A stretch of 15,049 nucleotides of DNA from positions 118,400 through 133,448 of the forward strand of contig ML986717.1 of the NCBI GenBank assembly GCA_010094045.1, written 5' to 3'. Made by a program: the position numbers and the translations under genes. Position 1 is the first letter of the stretch, and the number at the start of each line of letters is the position of its first letter. Shown here piece by piece: positions 1 through 9,033 of the stretch. This stretch comes from Lojkania enalia (lineage: Eukaryota; Ascomycota; Dothideomycetes; Pleosporales). Under the pieces are notes generated by a model. That model did no database searches, was not told the DNA's origin, and saw only the letters and a program-made list of their open reading frames with translations.

Positions 1-344
1 ATTAAGTAGGGTTATAAGTTAATATTAAGAAGAGCGAATTCTATATTACCCGAACTAAATATCTTAGCTATATTCTCTTAAATAAAGGCCTTAAGGTTAA
101 TCTAGAGAAGGTAGAAGTACTACGTAACTAGTAGCTATCTACTACTATAACGGGTGTGAAATTCTTCTTAGGTTTTACTAGATTCTATTAATAGTTTATA
201 CTAGAATTCTCACGTATTATAAAGCTAATTATTGTACTATAAAGCCCTATAACCTCTTTTATATAGATTTTAGAATATAATATTACTTTTAAGAAATTAA
301 AGTTAGCTCTATTAAGTATACCTACTCTCTACTACTTTAACCCT

Positions 345-720
345 ACGTTAGAAATAAAAATGGAAACTAATACCTCTAATAGAATAGTTGTAGGAATACT
401 ATTATAGAAATATTCTAATAGAAAATAGTACCCTGTAGTATTTTATAGTAAGGTTCTATCCGGTTTAAAACTAAACTAGGAGATCTACGATAAGAAACTA
501 TTCGCAATTATTACTACGTTTAAATAATAGAGGGTAGAACTTACTTTAGTAGCTACTAGGACTCTAGTATATATTAATTATCGCTTACTCGAATATTTTA
601 TAACTATAAAGGTACTTAATATTTGTTAAGTTTATTAGACCGAAGAATTAGCTTAGTATTAGTTCCGAATCGAGTATACCCTAAGTAAAAATAATACTAG
701 AACGGATATCCTTAGTTATT
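345..720 (+). other. G1 RNase H domain remnant
   Basis: Within the G1 frame this segment keeps the gypsy RNase H layout: a METNTSNRIVVGILL stretch at 360-404 corresponds to the family's ETDASD..GGVL motif, followed by YPVVFYSKVLS and LN.EIYDKKLFAII (about 429-510), and by the LEYF and LN motifs at about 590-625. In the catalytic ETDAS-like motif the Asp is now Asn (AAT at 366-368). The preceding codon is ACT, so TpG to TpA fits this change. The domain once degraded the RNA strand of the RNA:DNA hybrid. It is followed by a tether region with a GKNNxRxDxLS-like sequence at about 687-720. Confidence 0.85.
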
Positions 721-1082
721 ATAAATAAGATGTAGAAAATTTAAAAGCGGCTTAAACTAATAACTAGTTAAGAGTCCTATTTAGACTATATTAACTTCAC
801 CCCTAAATTAATGCCGAATTAGCCTAGTCCTATATTACCTAAATAATAACTTAAGTAGCTATACTAAATATTATTAAAGGCTAGAAGTAGGTTATATTAC
901 TAGACTCTCTAGAGTTAATTAATATATTACTATAGGAAAACCGAGCCTCTTTTACACAGGAACGTATACTTCTACCCTATAAGTATTAGATAGAGAATAG
1001 ACTACTCCTCTACAATAATCGCTTATATATTCTATTAGATTTAGGCCTTTACATACAACTTATATAAGAAGCTTATAACTAA

Positions 1083-1199
1083 GTATCCTCCGCATACTCA
1101 AGCGCTACTAAAACCTATTAGTTACTATTTTAGAAGTACTACTAGAAGGGTATAGAGGCTACTTACAAATAATATATACGGAATTATATTCTATACTAT
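1083..1199 (+). other. G1 integrase HHCC zinc finger, all four ligands now Tyr
   Basis: In the G1 frame the codons where the family has His, His, Cys, Cys are TAC (1095), TAT (1116), TAT (1185) and TAC (1194). The context AYSSATKTY ... RNYILYYKA matches the usual H-x6-H ... RNCxxCxxxK pattern of gypsy integrases. CAY to TAY and TGY to TAY are both the transitions RIP makes, so the loss of all four ligands has one cause. Identity of the finger rests on position and context, since no ligand remains. Confidence 0.75.
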
Positions 1200-1262
1200 A
1201 AAGCTTATCTAATATAAACTTAAACCTTAGGTTTTATCTACTTACTTCTTATACTAAATTAA

Positions 1263-1740
1263 CTAATATAGTACCTATATATTAACTTTAAGGATTTTTC
1301 TATAGATAAGTTTAGATATAATTAGATTATAGTAGTAATCGATTGCCTGTCTAAATAAGCGGTATCTATCCCCTACTATTATATAATTAACGTAAGGGGA
1401 ATAGCTGAATTATTTATTTAATAGATATACTGCTTTAGCTATACGCCCGAAACTATTATTTTAGACCGAGGACCTTAATTTATATCTAGTTTCTAGTCCG
1501 AATTCTGCTATATTTTAGGCGTAAAAATTAAACTATCTACTACTTATTATAAAGAGACTAACGGATAGATAGAGATTATAAATAAGTATATCGATCAGAG
1601 ACTGCGCTCTTTTATATCCTTCTACTAGAATAATTAGAGTTCTCTATTACCTATAATCGACCGAGTATAAGCGACTCTACTCTATATAACTATTAGAATA
1701 TCCCCGTATTAGATCCTATATAGATTTAAACCCTATTAGA
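1263..1740 (+). other. G1 integrase catalytic core (D,D35E), first Asp mutated
   Basis: The G1 frame shows the gypsy integrase core. The first catalytic position is Asn (AAC, 1284-1286) in INFKDF, where the family has Asp; ATT GAC to ATT AAC is a TpG to TpA change. IVVIDCLSK follows at 1329-1355. The second Asp is intact (GAC, 1464-1466, in ILDRGP). The Glu is intact (GAG, 1572-1574), after the ETNG motif at 1554-1565. The spacing between the last two is 35 residues, exactly the family's D35E. A conserved tail (ISPY.ILYRFKP) runs to about 1733. Confidence 0.88.
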
Positions 1741-2165
1741 GTTAGGATTAAAAATATTCTATTAATCCTATTACTATAACAGATAAATTAAATTATAAGA
1801 ATACTTTAGCTCTAGCGACTCGTATATATATAGCCTGGGAAACTATAAAGGCTAATATTAAAAAGGTTTAGGATCGTATATAATCTATTATTAACTATTA
1901 CTAGTAACCGATTAATTAGTAGATTAGTAATATAGTCTACCTAAATACTAAGAATCTTACGGTCTAGAGACTAAGCTAAAAACTATCCAATTAATAGGAG
2001 GGCCCTTTTAAAGTACTAGAATAGGTTAGAAACTTATACTATCTACAGCTACCCCTAGGATTAAGAATATATAATATCTTCGCATTAAACCTACTATATA
2101 AGAACCCTTAGGACCCTCTACTAGAGTAAAAAACTCTAAAACCACCCGCTATTGCTATTAAAGGG

Positions 2166-2340
2166 GTAGAAGAGTAGAAGGTTAAGGAAATACTAGCTAG
2201 TAAGCTATATTACAAGACCCTTAAATACTGTATAAAATAGGTAGAATATAATTCTAACCTAATCTAGTATAAAGCCTTAAATTTTATAGGTTTATCTTAT
2301 AAGCTAAGAGCTTTTTATAATAAGTATCTAAATTAGCTAG
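2166..2340 (+). other. G1 C-terminal chromodomain remnant
   Basis: After the integrase tail the frame reads VEE.KVKEILASK ... LKYCIK.VEYNSNLI.YKA, which matches the chromodomain that chromoviruses carry at the end of integrase (family pattern roughly VEEIL.S......YLVKW.GY....TWEP). Two of the aromatic-cage Trp positions are TAG (2175-2177 and within 2235-2275), as expected from TGG under RIP. In the living element this domain would have steered integration to heterochromatin through methylated histone H3. This part places G1 in the chromovirus branch. Confidence 0.78.
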
Positions 2341-2506
2341 AACCCCTAAAAGCTCTAATTAAATAGATTAAGGTATATAAAAATAGTATAAAGAATATAG
2401 ATTATCTAGTAGATAATAATATATAAGAGTTAAGTAGTAGATTTAAAAACTAAAGTATAGGCCTAAAATTACTCTTCTATAGAATTTAGAGGGTCTAATA
2501 GTAGAC

Positions 2507-3400
2507 TGTCGGATACCTCTCTAGTCCTCTCCTCCTCTACTCTTCTTCCCCTTCTTTCCCTCTGGACTCCCCTTAAACCTCCTCTACCTCGTTTTTAGCC
2601 GCCCGAGAGCGCTGTAATATTAGCTTAAAAGCTAGATACTAGAGCCTTTAAAACTGAAACCTAATAGAGCAACTTAGTACTCTAGTAGAATAAAGCTACC
2701 TAGATACTAGTTATAGGAAGGCTATCTTTCTAACTTTTTACAACCTGGGCTATAAGTACTAGACTATAAGTAGACTTTAAAACAGCCTTAAAGGCTACCT
2801 TTTTATTCTTCTTATCCCCTATATATTAGGCTGCTGCCTATAGTTTAAGATAGCCCTAGAGGACTAAAAACTCCTCCTTATAGTAGGAGGGGATCTATAA
2901 GTGCGTTAGTAGTAAGTATTCTACTAGTATTAGATACGATTCGTACGGGGTTATACTTTTTATTTTACGAGGTATAATACTCGCATTTTTTTAATCTTAG
3001 AAATTAAAAGGAAAATATTATATACTACCCGCGGGTAAGTATATATATAGTCTAAAAGTAGATAATCTAGAAGGCTTTTAAAGAGGTTCTAGAAGGCGGG
3101 CGGAGTAGTATATTAATTAATTTTTCTATAAGGCGTTAGTAATACTTTAATAATTAACGGTTTTAGGGACGTGTAATAATATATACGGAGTAGAAGTTAT
3201 TATTTAGTTAAGGAAGCTTAGTTAACAGCGACCTAGTAATATACTAAGGCTAGTAAACGCTTATTACTATACGCGACGAAATTGTAATATTAATAAACTA
3301 TTATAATAGTAGTTACTAGCTAATATATAGGTCAATTATACTTACCGCGAAAACCTTACTTAATATTACGTTAATAAATATATCTTTATAGGTAACCGCG
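2507..3400 (+). repeat. Probable 3' LTR region of G1 (start 2507, end not determined)
   Basis: Pol coding signal ends near 2451, and a purine-rich run (about 2488-2506) precedes TGTCGGATACC at 2507, where a TG-starting LTR would begin. A long pyrimidine-rich block follows (about 2517-2590). No second LTR copy lies in the window, so the end cannot be fixed; the terminal CA would in any case be expected to read TA after RIP. A short hairpin (CCTCCT 2873-2878 / AGGAGG 2885-2890, six-base loop) lies inside. From here to about 3700 I see no coding signal. Confidence 0.45.
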
Positions 3401-3430
3401 CGTATTAGCCCTTACCGGTAAATACCTTCT

Positions 3431-3446
3431 TAAAGAAATTTCTTTA
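3431..3446. repeat. 16-bp perfect palindrome
   Basis: TAAAGAAATTTCTTTA is its own reverse complement. It is the first of three inverted repeats within 165 bases, in the unassigned stretch between the G1 LTR region and pogo copy A. No function is visible. Confidence 0.8.
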
Positions 3447-3454
3447 TACTGGAA

Positions 3455-3500
3455 CCTATCTATAATAGCCCCGATTCCCTCCCAAACTAGTATAGATAGG
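3455..3500. repeat. Inverted repeat, 13 of 14 bp arms, 18-base inner spacer
   Basis: CCTATCTATAATAG (3455-3468) pairs with CTAGTATAGATAGG (3487-3500) with one mismatch. The spacer holds a C-rich run that kept its CpC dinucleotides. It could be a stem from the end of an old element or chance in AT-rich DNA; I cannot tell. Confidence 0.7.
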
Positions 3501-3554
3501 GACTATTAACTTATAAAGATAGGGGTAGTATAATAATGCAAAGAAATCGTTCTA

Positions 3555-3593
3555 CGAAAAGCTTTATATATAACCTTATCCTAAAGCTTTTCG
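3555..3593. repeat. Perfect 12-bp inverted repeat, 15-base loop
   Basis: CGAAAAGCTTTA (3555-3566) and TAAAGCTTTTCG (3582-3593) are exact reverse complements. Related GGGGTAG and CTACCCC blocks sit outside the arms (about 3522-3530 and 3604-3611), so a longer imperfect foldback is possible. No transposon end typical of the pogo copies is recognised here. Confidence 0.7.
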
Positions 3594-3699
3594 CTTATCT
3601 TATCCTACCCCCAATTCTACCCCTTTTCCCTTCTGTATATAGTTGTATACTCCCTTATAAGTAGCTTGGTAGTTCTTCTATATCCTTTTATATAAGGCC

Positions 3700-5030
3700 T
3701 ATAGGTGTTAATAGAATTTCTAGGTCCCTAATCCCCACGCACTCTTATATACTTCTAAGTAGATTCGTGCCGTATTCGGATCTATTATCTTACCTATACC
3801 GTTACAGGTTAGAGGGCTTTATATAACAGCTAGTAGTATTAGCGTATATTAAGGCAGCTTTATAAATATATACTCTAGATTATATAATATAAGGCTAGCT
3901 GTTATAAAGCTAGCTTTAATATTCTTTTTAGTTATTATTTATACGTGCGCTATATAATATAGTAATAAAAAGTTGTTCTTTATAATATAATTAATACTAA
4001 GCTATACCTAGCCTTCGACTTATATACTATATATACGCTTCAACAGGCTAAAATAGACTATATTAAACGGTTATAGTAGATAAGATAAGTACGCTAGTAT
4101 ATAGAGTATAATAATCCTATTCTATTTATAAAAGTTTTTAAACTGTGCTGTATAATAGCTACTATAGCCGTCTATAATTAAGAGGCGATATTAACCCTTT
4201 ATATAAGCTGCAGTTACGCTATTAAAGTATTAAATCTATTTAAAGTTAATCTTATTATCTGTCCAGCCCTTTTCGCTCGTATAAATAGCTTAGGTTTACA
4301 GTATACTAATATTTATAGCAATTTTATACTAAGACTCTTAATACTACTTTACTTTAAATATTATAAGCGCTAGTAAGGCCTAGCCAGTTATACTAATACT
4401 ATTAATAACTGTTACCTACTCGTAATTACCTAGCTATATAACCTTTACGCGACTTTACTATCTTTTTTTAGTCTCTATAACAACTTTTACTATTAAAATT
4501 ACGCCTATTTAGAAGCCTATCTTATTAAAGTTATAGATATTATCTTTAAGAATACTATACTTCGCGATCGTATTTTATATAAGATTAAACTAGCCCTAAA
4601 TAAGGCCTTAATCTTTATATTACTTTTACTAATAGTTATATTTATATATATATACTATATAAAGCTTTAAGTAGCGTTTAATAAAGGTTAAAGGCTAATT
4701 AACGCCGATAGTAGGAGCTGGGTTAATCCTACAGCTTATAAGTAGAAGATCAGCCGTTTCGCGTACGATAGATAGCTAGGCTAGGAAGCCTTACGCTTTA
4801 AGGTCGAAAATACGTTAAATAAGAATAGTTTCTTCTATATAAGTAAGTTTTAAAGTTGTTAGTTATATAATATATTGTGAACAGATATTATATATACGTT
4901 AATATAGACGAGACTTAGAGATATTATACACAACTACTACCTTATAAAGACTTCGAAATTGCTTTAAATTTAAAGCTTCAAGAGTTAAAGAAGTTCTATT
5001 TTTAAGTTCTTCCTAACTAGTAGTTAGCAT
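3700..5030 (-). pseudogene. A: divergent pogo/Fot1-like transposase, RIP-degraded
   Basis: On the - strand, ATG at 5030-5028 opens a frame readable through TAA/TAG to about 3720. It has the N-terminal DNA-binding region (LTYIEETILI.RIFDLKA.GF, about 4870-4800), VRETADLLL, and GVN.PLTFIKR near 4700, then a DDE_1-type catalytic domain. The first catalytic residue is Asn in NFNKIGF (codon 4526-4524, residue 169), where the family has FDET. The second Asp survives in LIIDGY (GAC 4172-4170, residue 287). The third is Asn (4064-4062, residue 323). The 35-residue spacing between the last two is the pogo norm. The gap between the first and second is five residues longer than in B, C and D, so A is a separate family. 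Below about 3800 the C-terminal tail is not recognised, and I found no zinc knuckle or convincing terminal inverted repeats. Confidence 0.85.
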
Positions 5031-5300
5031 CGTTAATAGATACTCTAAAATAATAGACGGTAACGCGTATAGTAAAACTATCCTACTCGTATATATATCC
5101 CGTTGGCCCGTAATCTATATTAGAAAGGATACTTATAGGAGGAAAGTTTATAAGAACTAGTATAGAACCTAACTAACTATACTACAAAACTAAAGGAGTT
5201 TTACTAGAAGGCTAAAATAATAGATTATTAAGTAAAGTCTAGTTATAAAGTAATAGTAATAGTAATATAGAAGAAGCCTCTTATATAGAACTTAAAATAA
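5031..5300. other. Unassigned AT-rich DNA upstream of A
   Basis: This would hold the promoter side and one end of pogo copy A, but no terminal repeat matching B, C or D is visible. A short TAATAG microsatellite lies at about 5251-5267. Nothing else is supported. Confidence 0.5.
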
Positions 5301-5600
5301 TAGTAGAGGGTGCTTTAGACTCGGCGGACCTTCTCTTCTCTTCCTCTAACTTCTCTTACTCTTCTATCAACTTTACCTCTTATTTCCTAAGATCTAGACT
5401 ATACTCTTCTAGAGAATAGATACGTTTCTCAGCGCGCTCTAGGCGAGAAAGAACTATCTAATAGTAATAAGTAGATTCCTTAAGATAATAAATCTCCTCT
5501 TTCTCAGCAGCTATAAAATCTTAATAGGTAGAGGTAGACTCCTTATAAGCCTTTAATATATTCGCTAGGAAACGGCGAAAGATACTTTTAGTTAGGAAAA
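5300..5600 (-). pseudogene. Unidentified coiled-coil protein remnant
   Basis: Read on the - strand from about 5580, the frame gives FRRFLANILKAYKEST, then AAEKEEI, LSRLERAEKRIYSLEEYSLDLRK, and a Lys/Glu-rich run ending in EEEKRRSAESKAPST near 5307, with a few TAA/TAG at likely Gln positions. The charge pattern suggests a helical coiled coil of about 90 residues. The same frame can be followed upstream to about 5900 through Ser/Asn/Tyr-rich sequence, including a Ser run encoded by an AAG repeat at 5803-5821, but absence of TGA means little in RIP-mutated DNA. I do not recognise the protein. It may belong to a transposon's accessory or gag-like ORF, or be a RIP-damaged host gene fragment. Confidence 0.4.
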
Positions 5601-6300
5601 GATCGCAGGATAGACCCTAAAAAAGATATTCTCTATATACGGAAGAAAGAGTAGTATTATTATAGTAGTTACAGTTCGTAGACTAATAGTTTAAATAATA
5701 GTAAGATAAATCTATTATAACGCCTAGTAAAAGAATTAAGTAACTAGTATAATAATTATAGGTAGAGGTATTTTCGCGTTAAACCTTTAGTATAGTAGAA
5801 AGAGAAGAAGAAGAAGAAGAATAGGGCTATATTTATAAGCTAAATAGGACCCACCGGAATATATAAAGTACCGACCCTAGAATAGAAAAATATAGATATA
5901 ATACTATAGTATATCTATATAGAATGCGTTAGAAGCTAAAATAAGCTACTAAAGATAGTAGAATACTATACTTAAATAGAATAGGTAAGGTAATAGATTA
6001 AAGAGCTTCGGGACGAACCTATAAAAGGAGGAGTAGATATTATAAATATAGAATACTAAAAGGTACCGCTTCTATAACTAGAGTTTAATCTAATATTAGC
6101 TACTATATAGATTAACTTAAACGAGGACTAATAAGATAATAATAGGTAGAGGTATATTAAAAACTAATTATCAGATAGTAAGTAGTAGGACTATAGGAAC
6201 TAGAGAGATAATTAGCTAGATAATAAGGTATAGTACAACCTATATATATAATAATAGTAGAGGTATTAGATATAGTAGAACGAATCTAATAGACCTAACA
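5600..6300. other. Unassigned stretch, possibly LTR or tail of G2
   Basis: No domain is recognised on either strand. It lies just past the 3' (integrase) end of G2, so it may include that element's 3' LTR, but no second copy is present for comparison. An (AAG)n microsatellite occupies about 5803-5821. Confidence 0.4.
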
Positions 6301-6539
6301 GACCTAATAAGCTAGGCTTAGTAGCTTTAAACTTAACTATATAAGATAGAAGATTTTCTTAGAAGATTAGGTCCTATATAATTATTCTCGTAGATTTATC
6401 TTATTACTATATTAGACTTCTAAGAATATATTTATTATATTTAAAGAACCAGGCGATCCTACTACTCTCTCTTTACTAAAGCTACTACCTCTAACTAATC
6501 TAACGTAAATAAGGCTCTAGTATATATACGACTGCAATA

Positions 6540-6900
6540 GTAGTTATTATATATACTAGTAGTATATAGGTTAGTAATATATAGCTCTAGTAAAAATATA
6601 TAAAATATTAGATAAATACTATTTAACTTTAAAAGATTAATCTAGTAAGTTATAGGTATTATAACTTTTATTATTATATTAGATTTAAAATACTTCTAAT
6701 CTAATTTCTTTTTAAGATAAGTTAACTTAATATATTAATTTAATATTAGTACTTTATCTTCTACTACTAGAGATAAGTATATTCTCTTTTTATCTATATA
6801 TTTCTTTTAATAAACTATTATAATACTAATTTTTACTTTATATTTATTTTATAATACTAGTACTTTAACTATTATACTTCTTACTAAAGAAACTTCTCTC
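6540..6900 (-). pseudogene. G2 integrase C-terminal region remnant
   Basis: The - strand reads KYKVKISIIIVY.KKYIDKK, then VEDKVLILN.YIKLTYLKKKLD.KYF, which follows the post-catalytic part of gypsy integrases (the usual QAKYKA...A...R ... F..GDKVWL......T.RPSKKLD.K..GPF pattern). A possible continuation toward the FHxSLL motif occurs near 6590-6570. No clear chromodomain was found. The catalytic D,D35E core is absent from G2 in this window. Confidence 0.68.
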
Positions 6901-6959
6901 TCTCTTAAAGGCTTGCCTAGCTAATTAGATTCTTAGAGATCTATACTATAATAAGTATA

Positions 6960-7181
6960 AAAAGATAAGATAGTAATAGTTTTTATCTCCTTTTTTTATT
7001 CTAATTCTATAGTAAACTTCTCTAATATTAAGCTTAGTATAGTATTTAGCTTATACTAGACGCTTTAGTAACTTTAAAATTAGGGAAAAAAGATATTAAT
7101 TATATATAGTAATATTATTTAAGCCTCTATAATCTATATAAAGCCTTAAACTACTATTCTTCTTCTTTATAAAGAGGATTA
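6960..7181 (-). pseudogene. G2 reverse transcriptase, part 2 (downstream of pogo B)
   Basis: Read on the - strand from 7181, the frame gives FIKKKNSSLRLYIDYRGLN, then KLL.RL...AKYYTKLNIREVYYRIRIKKGD. This is the finger and palm start of gypsy RT (family: FVKKKDGSLRxCVDYRxLN ... KLDIRxAYxxIRIxxGDE). The catalytic Asp of motif A is Asn in KLNIRE, consistent with CTT GAT or GAC to CTT AA(T/C). The sequence then departs from RT before the YxDD motif, at the internal deletion. The frame is continuous with the segment at 9034 once B is removed. Confidence 0.87.
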
Positions 7182-7230
7182 ATATAATCTACCACCGAGC
7201 GGTTAAAACTACCAAGTAGTTAGTAACCTA
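7182..7230. repeat. B terminal inverted repeat, 3' side of transposase
   Basis: It begins ATATAATCTACCACCGAGCG and pairs with 8985-9033. It contains two tandem versions of one motif (ACCACCGAGCGGTTA and ACTACCAAGTAGTTAG, about 17-18 bp apart), likely transposase binding sites by analogy with other elements of this class. Confidence 0.88.
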
Positions 7231-7338
7231 CCTAATTTTAATTTTAAAGTAGGATATCTCTACAACTATTAAAGTAATTAATTATATAGTAATATCTATA
7301 TAATTCTTACTATTTAGTATTTTAATTAAAACTATTTT

Positions 7339-7380
7339 ATACGTTTTAATATAATAGTCTAATTCTTAACAGCGCCTATA
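7339..7380 (-). other. B transposase C-terminal zinc knuckle, 3 of 4 ligands lost
   Basis: The codons read Y-RR-C-xxxx-Y-YIKT-Y where CX2CX4HX4C is expected: TAT (7380), TGT (7371, intact Cys), TAT (7356) and TAT (7341). The same spacing recurs at the same residue (about 524-525) in C and D, which supports calling it a conserved part of the protein. Confidence 0.7.
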
Positions 7381-7461
7381 GTATTTTAATTAGTATAGTT
7401 AACTATAACTATTTAGGCCTTTTTATTCTATTTAATAGCTTTCTTATTATTACTTTACTAA

Positions 7462-7647
7462 TTACAGCCTATCTAATATAGAAACGGTACTTACGCTTTT
7501 AATTACCTTATATTTATGCTCCTTATACTTTATAAGTATCGTATTTGCCGCCCGAAGATCTCTATTCTCTATCTCTAAAAACGACTGCCTATATATTATA
7601 GACGTAATACTCTTTATAAGACTTATAAGACCCTTAAGTATTAACAT
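7462..7647 (-). other. 61-residue open stretch inside the B transposase, not a separate gene
   Basis: This is the only longer ATG-to-stop open frame in the window. It is in frame with the B transposase and matches the tail of fungal pogo transposases, including a basic helical segment (ENRDLRAANTILIKYKEHKY) where the family typically has LRxANxxLxKxxxxK. Its ATG is an internal Met codon that escaped mutation, and its terminating TAA is probably an ex-CAA. It should not be annotated as a protein-coding gene. Confidence 0.85.
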
Positions 7648-8984
7648 TAGTAAGCTATTTTAATATTATTCTACGCGCTATTATATATATTATATCTAGT
7701 ACTCTACCTCTAAGTAATTATATAGTATTTATAACTGCTATTTAGTAGGTTCTAGAAGTAGTAATATTAGAGTTTATAAAGCTTAGATATTAAGCTTTAA
7801 AATAATATAATCTAGATTAAATAGGATTAATCTAGATCCTCTAAAGCTTCTAGCTATATTTTTATTAGTAATAGTATTATTAAAGGCCGCTTTAAATATA
7901 GGTAAAAAGTCTTCTTTAGTTATATAGTTAATATAGTACTAAATTAAACTTTTAATCTTCTTACTATATATACGTTTTAATAGACCAAAACAGCCTATAT
8001 TAAGTAGCTGTAGAAGATAAGATAAGTATAGAGGTATACAAAGTATAATAATATTATATTCTTTATAATAATTACGAAATTCGATAGAATTATAGCTATT
8101 ATAGCCGTTTATAATAAGTAATTAGTAGGCGCTAGTAGTACTAGCTTTAGTATGTTTAATAAAGTACTTAAGCTACTTAAACCTATATTTAATAGATATC
8201 TAGCCCTTCTTACTAATAGATAAAATCTACTAAAGCTTATCCGTAATTAACTAGTACTAGATATTATATTATTACGCGCTTTTAAGAATAATAAATAGTA
8301 GAACCGGCTAGCTATATATATTTACTACTATAATTACTATTACCTATTTAGTATTATTAGACTAGATAGATTTAGATATTTATCGCCTCTTAGTACTAGT
8401 AATAACTATTTTTAGGCTAATTCTATCTATTTAGAAGCTAGTCTTATTAAAATTATACGTATTTTTATTAAAAATACTATATTTAGCTTTAGTATTATAT
8501 ATAAAGCGGAACTAGCCTTAAATAACTTTAGGGTTTTTATTTAGAGCTCTTTAGTAGTTATATTATTAATTAACGCGTAATTTAAGCTCTAAAATACGTA
8601 AGATAAAGTAATTAGGCTAATTTTTACCGATAGGTTATTAACCGCAATTAAGAAGTAGTTTATTAGCTATATCTTATAGTATATTAAGATTAAGCTGAAA
8701 CCTACGCGTATCTATATTAAGTATATAGTCTATAATCGACCTCTCCTCCAGCTCTATAAGATTCTTCGAATTAGGGGTGTAATCGGCCCTATAAGGTCTC
8801 CTATTACAGCGCTCTCTTAGAGTAGTATAGCTAATTTTAAACGCCTATACTGCAGCTAGATTTAACTTAAATTAACCTTATTTAAAAGCTTTATTTACTA
8901 TAGTTATATTAGCTTTAGATAAGTATATTCTATCGCGTAATTATAGAGATATTATAAAAATTAATAGGGTAGTAGAGATTTTAG

Positions 8985-9033
8985 TAGGTTACTAACCGCT
9001 TGGTAGTTTTAACTACTTAGTAGTAGATTATAT
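8985..9033. repeat. B terminal inverted repeat, 5' side of transposase
   Basis: Reverse complement of 7182-7230 with seven transitions. The two copies of the internal motif carry different RIP hits in the two termini, so comparing both ends suggests the unmutated motif was close to ACTACCRAGCGGTTA. Confidence 0.88.

Larger units (their letters stand above)
1..2451 (+). pseudogene. G1: Ty3/gypsy chromovirus pol, 3' half, RIP-degraded
   Basis: This is the C-terminal half of a retrotransposon polyprotein that copied element RNA and integrated the cDNA. It reads in one frame (codons starting at positions divisible by 3) from the window edge to about 2451 with no indel; all interruptions are TAA or TAG at Gln or Trp positions. 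In order: the end of reverse transcriptase (a GVKFFLGFTRFY-like segment at about 153-188), RNase H, HHCC zinc finger, integrase core, and a chromodomain. The RT active site (YxDD) lies upstream, outside the window. The true stop is uncertain because TAA/TAG may be mutated Gln/Trp; TAA at 2451 is the last plausible end. Family assignment is firm from domain order and motifs; the element is surely non-functional. Confidence 0.9.
7282..8952 (-). pseudogene. B: pogo transposase remnant, about 556 codons
   Basis: The start was most likely at 8952-8950 (now ATA, ex-ATG), because this places the first catalytic residue at 169 as in A, C and D. In order: an N-terminal segment, ELEERSIIDYILNID.RRF DNA-binding region (about 8745-8690), PIGKN.P, and the DDE_1 catalytic domain. 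The three catalytic positions are all Asn: NFNKTSF (8448-8446, residue 169), LIINGY (8109-8107, residue 282) and LLNIGCF (8001-7999, residue 318). The second cannot be explained by a simple TpG hit because an A precedes it. A C-terminal CX2CX4HX4C knuckle lies at 7380-7339. TAA at 7464 looks terminal but is probably an ex-Gln codon, since the frame continues into the knuckle; TAA at 7284 is the better stop. Confidence 0.88.
7182..9033 (-). mobile_element. B: complete pogo/Fot1-like DNA transposon (1852 bp) inside G2 RT
   Basis: Inverted termini of 49 bp (7182-7230 and 8985-9033) differ at seven positions, all transitions. TA lies directly outside both ends (7180-7181 and 9034-9035), as expected for a Tc1/mariner-pogo target duplication. 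Removing B and one TA joins the two halves of the G2 RT frame exactly, so insertion came after G2 integrated. Its transposase lies on the - strand. Confidence 0.92.

Noticed and set aside
3455..3593. The inverted repeats as ends of a MITE or of element A
   Set aside because: Arms are short and nested close together, no TA duplication or partner end is visible, and they do not resemble the B, C or D termini.
3179..5090. ATATATACGGAGTAG-like sequence near 3180 and its partial complement near 5080 as terminal repeats of A
   Set aside because: The match needs gaps and lies in low-complexity AT sequence; it is too weak to set boundaries, though the resulting length (about 1.9 kb) would fit.
5600..6560. 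Long frames free of TGA on both strands as coding evidence
   Set aside because: RIP removes TpG, so TGA is rare in every frame. Only motif or composition matches count here, and none was found in most of this stretch.
6300..6560. A chromodomain at the end of G2
   Set aside because: I could not align any of the three frames to the chromodomain pattern, unlike in G1.
7462..7647. A 61-residue ATG-to-stop open frame as a small gene
   Set aside because: It is in frame with, and similar to, the tail of the B transposase; the ATG is internal and the stop is probably a mutated Gln codon.
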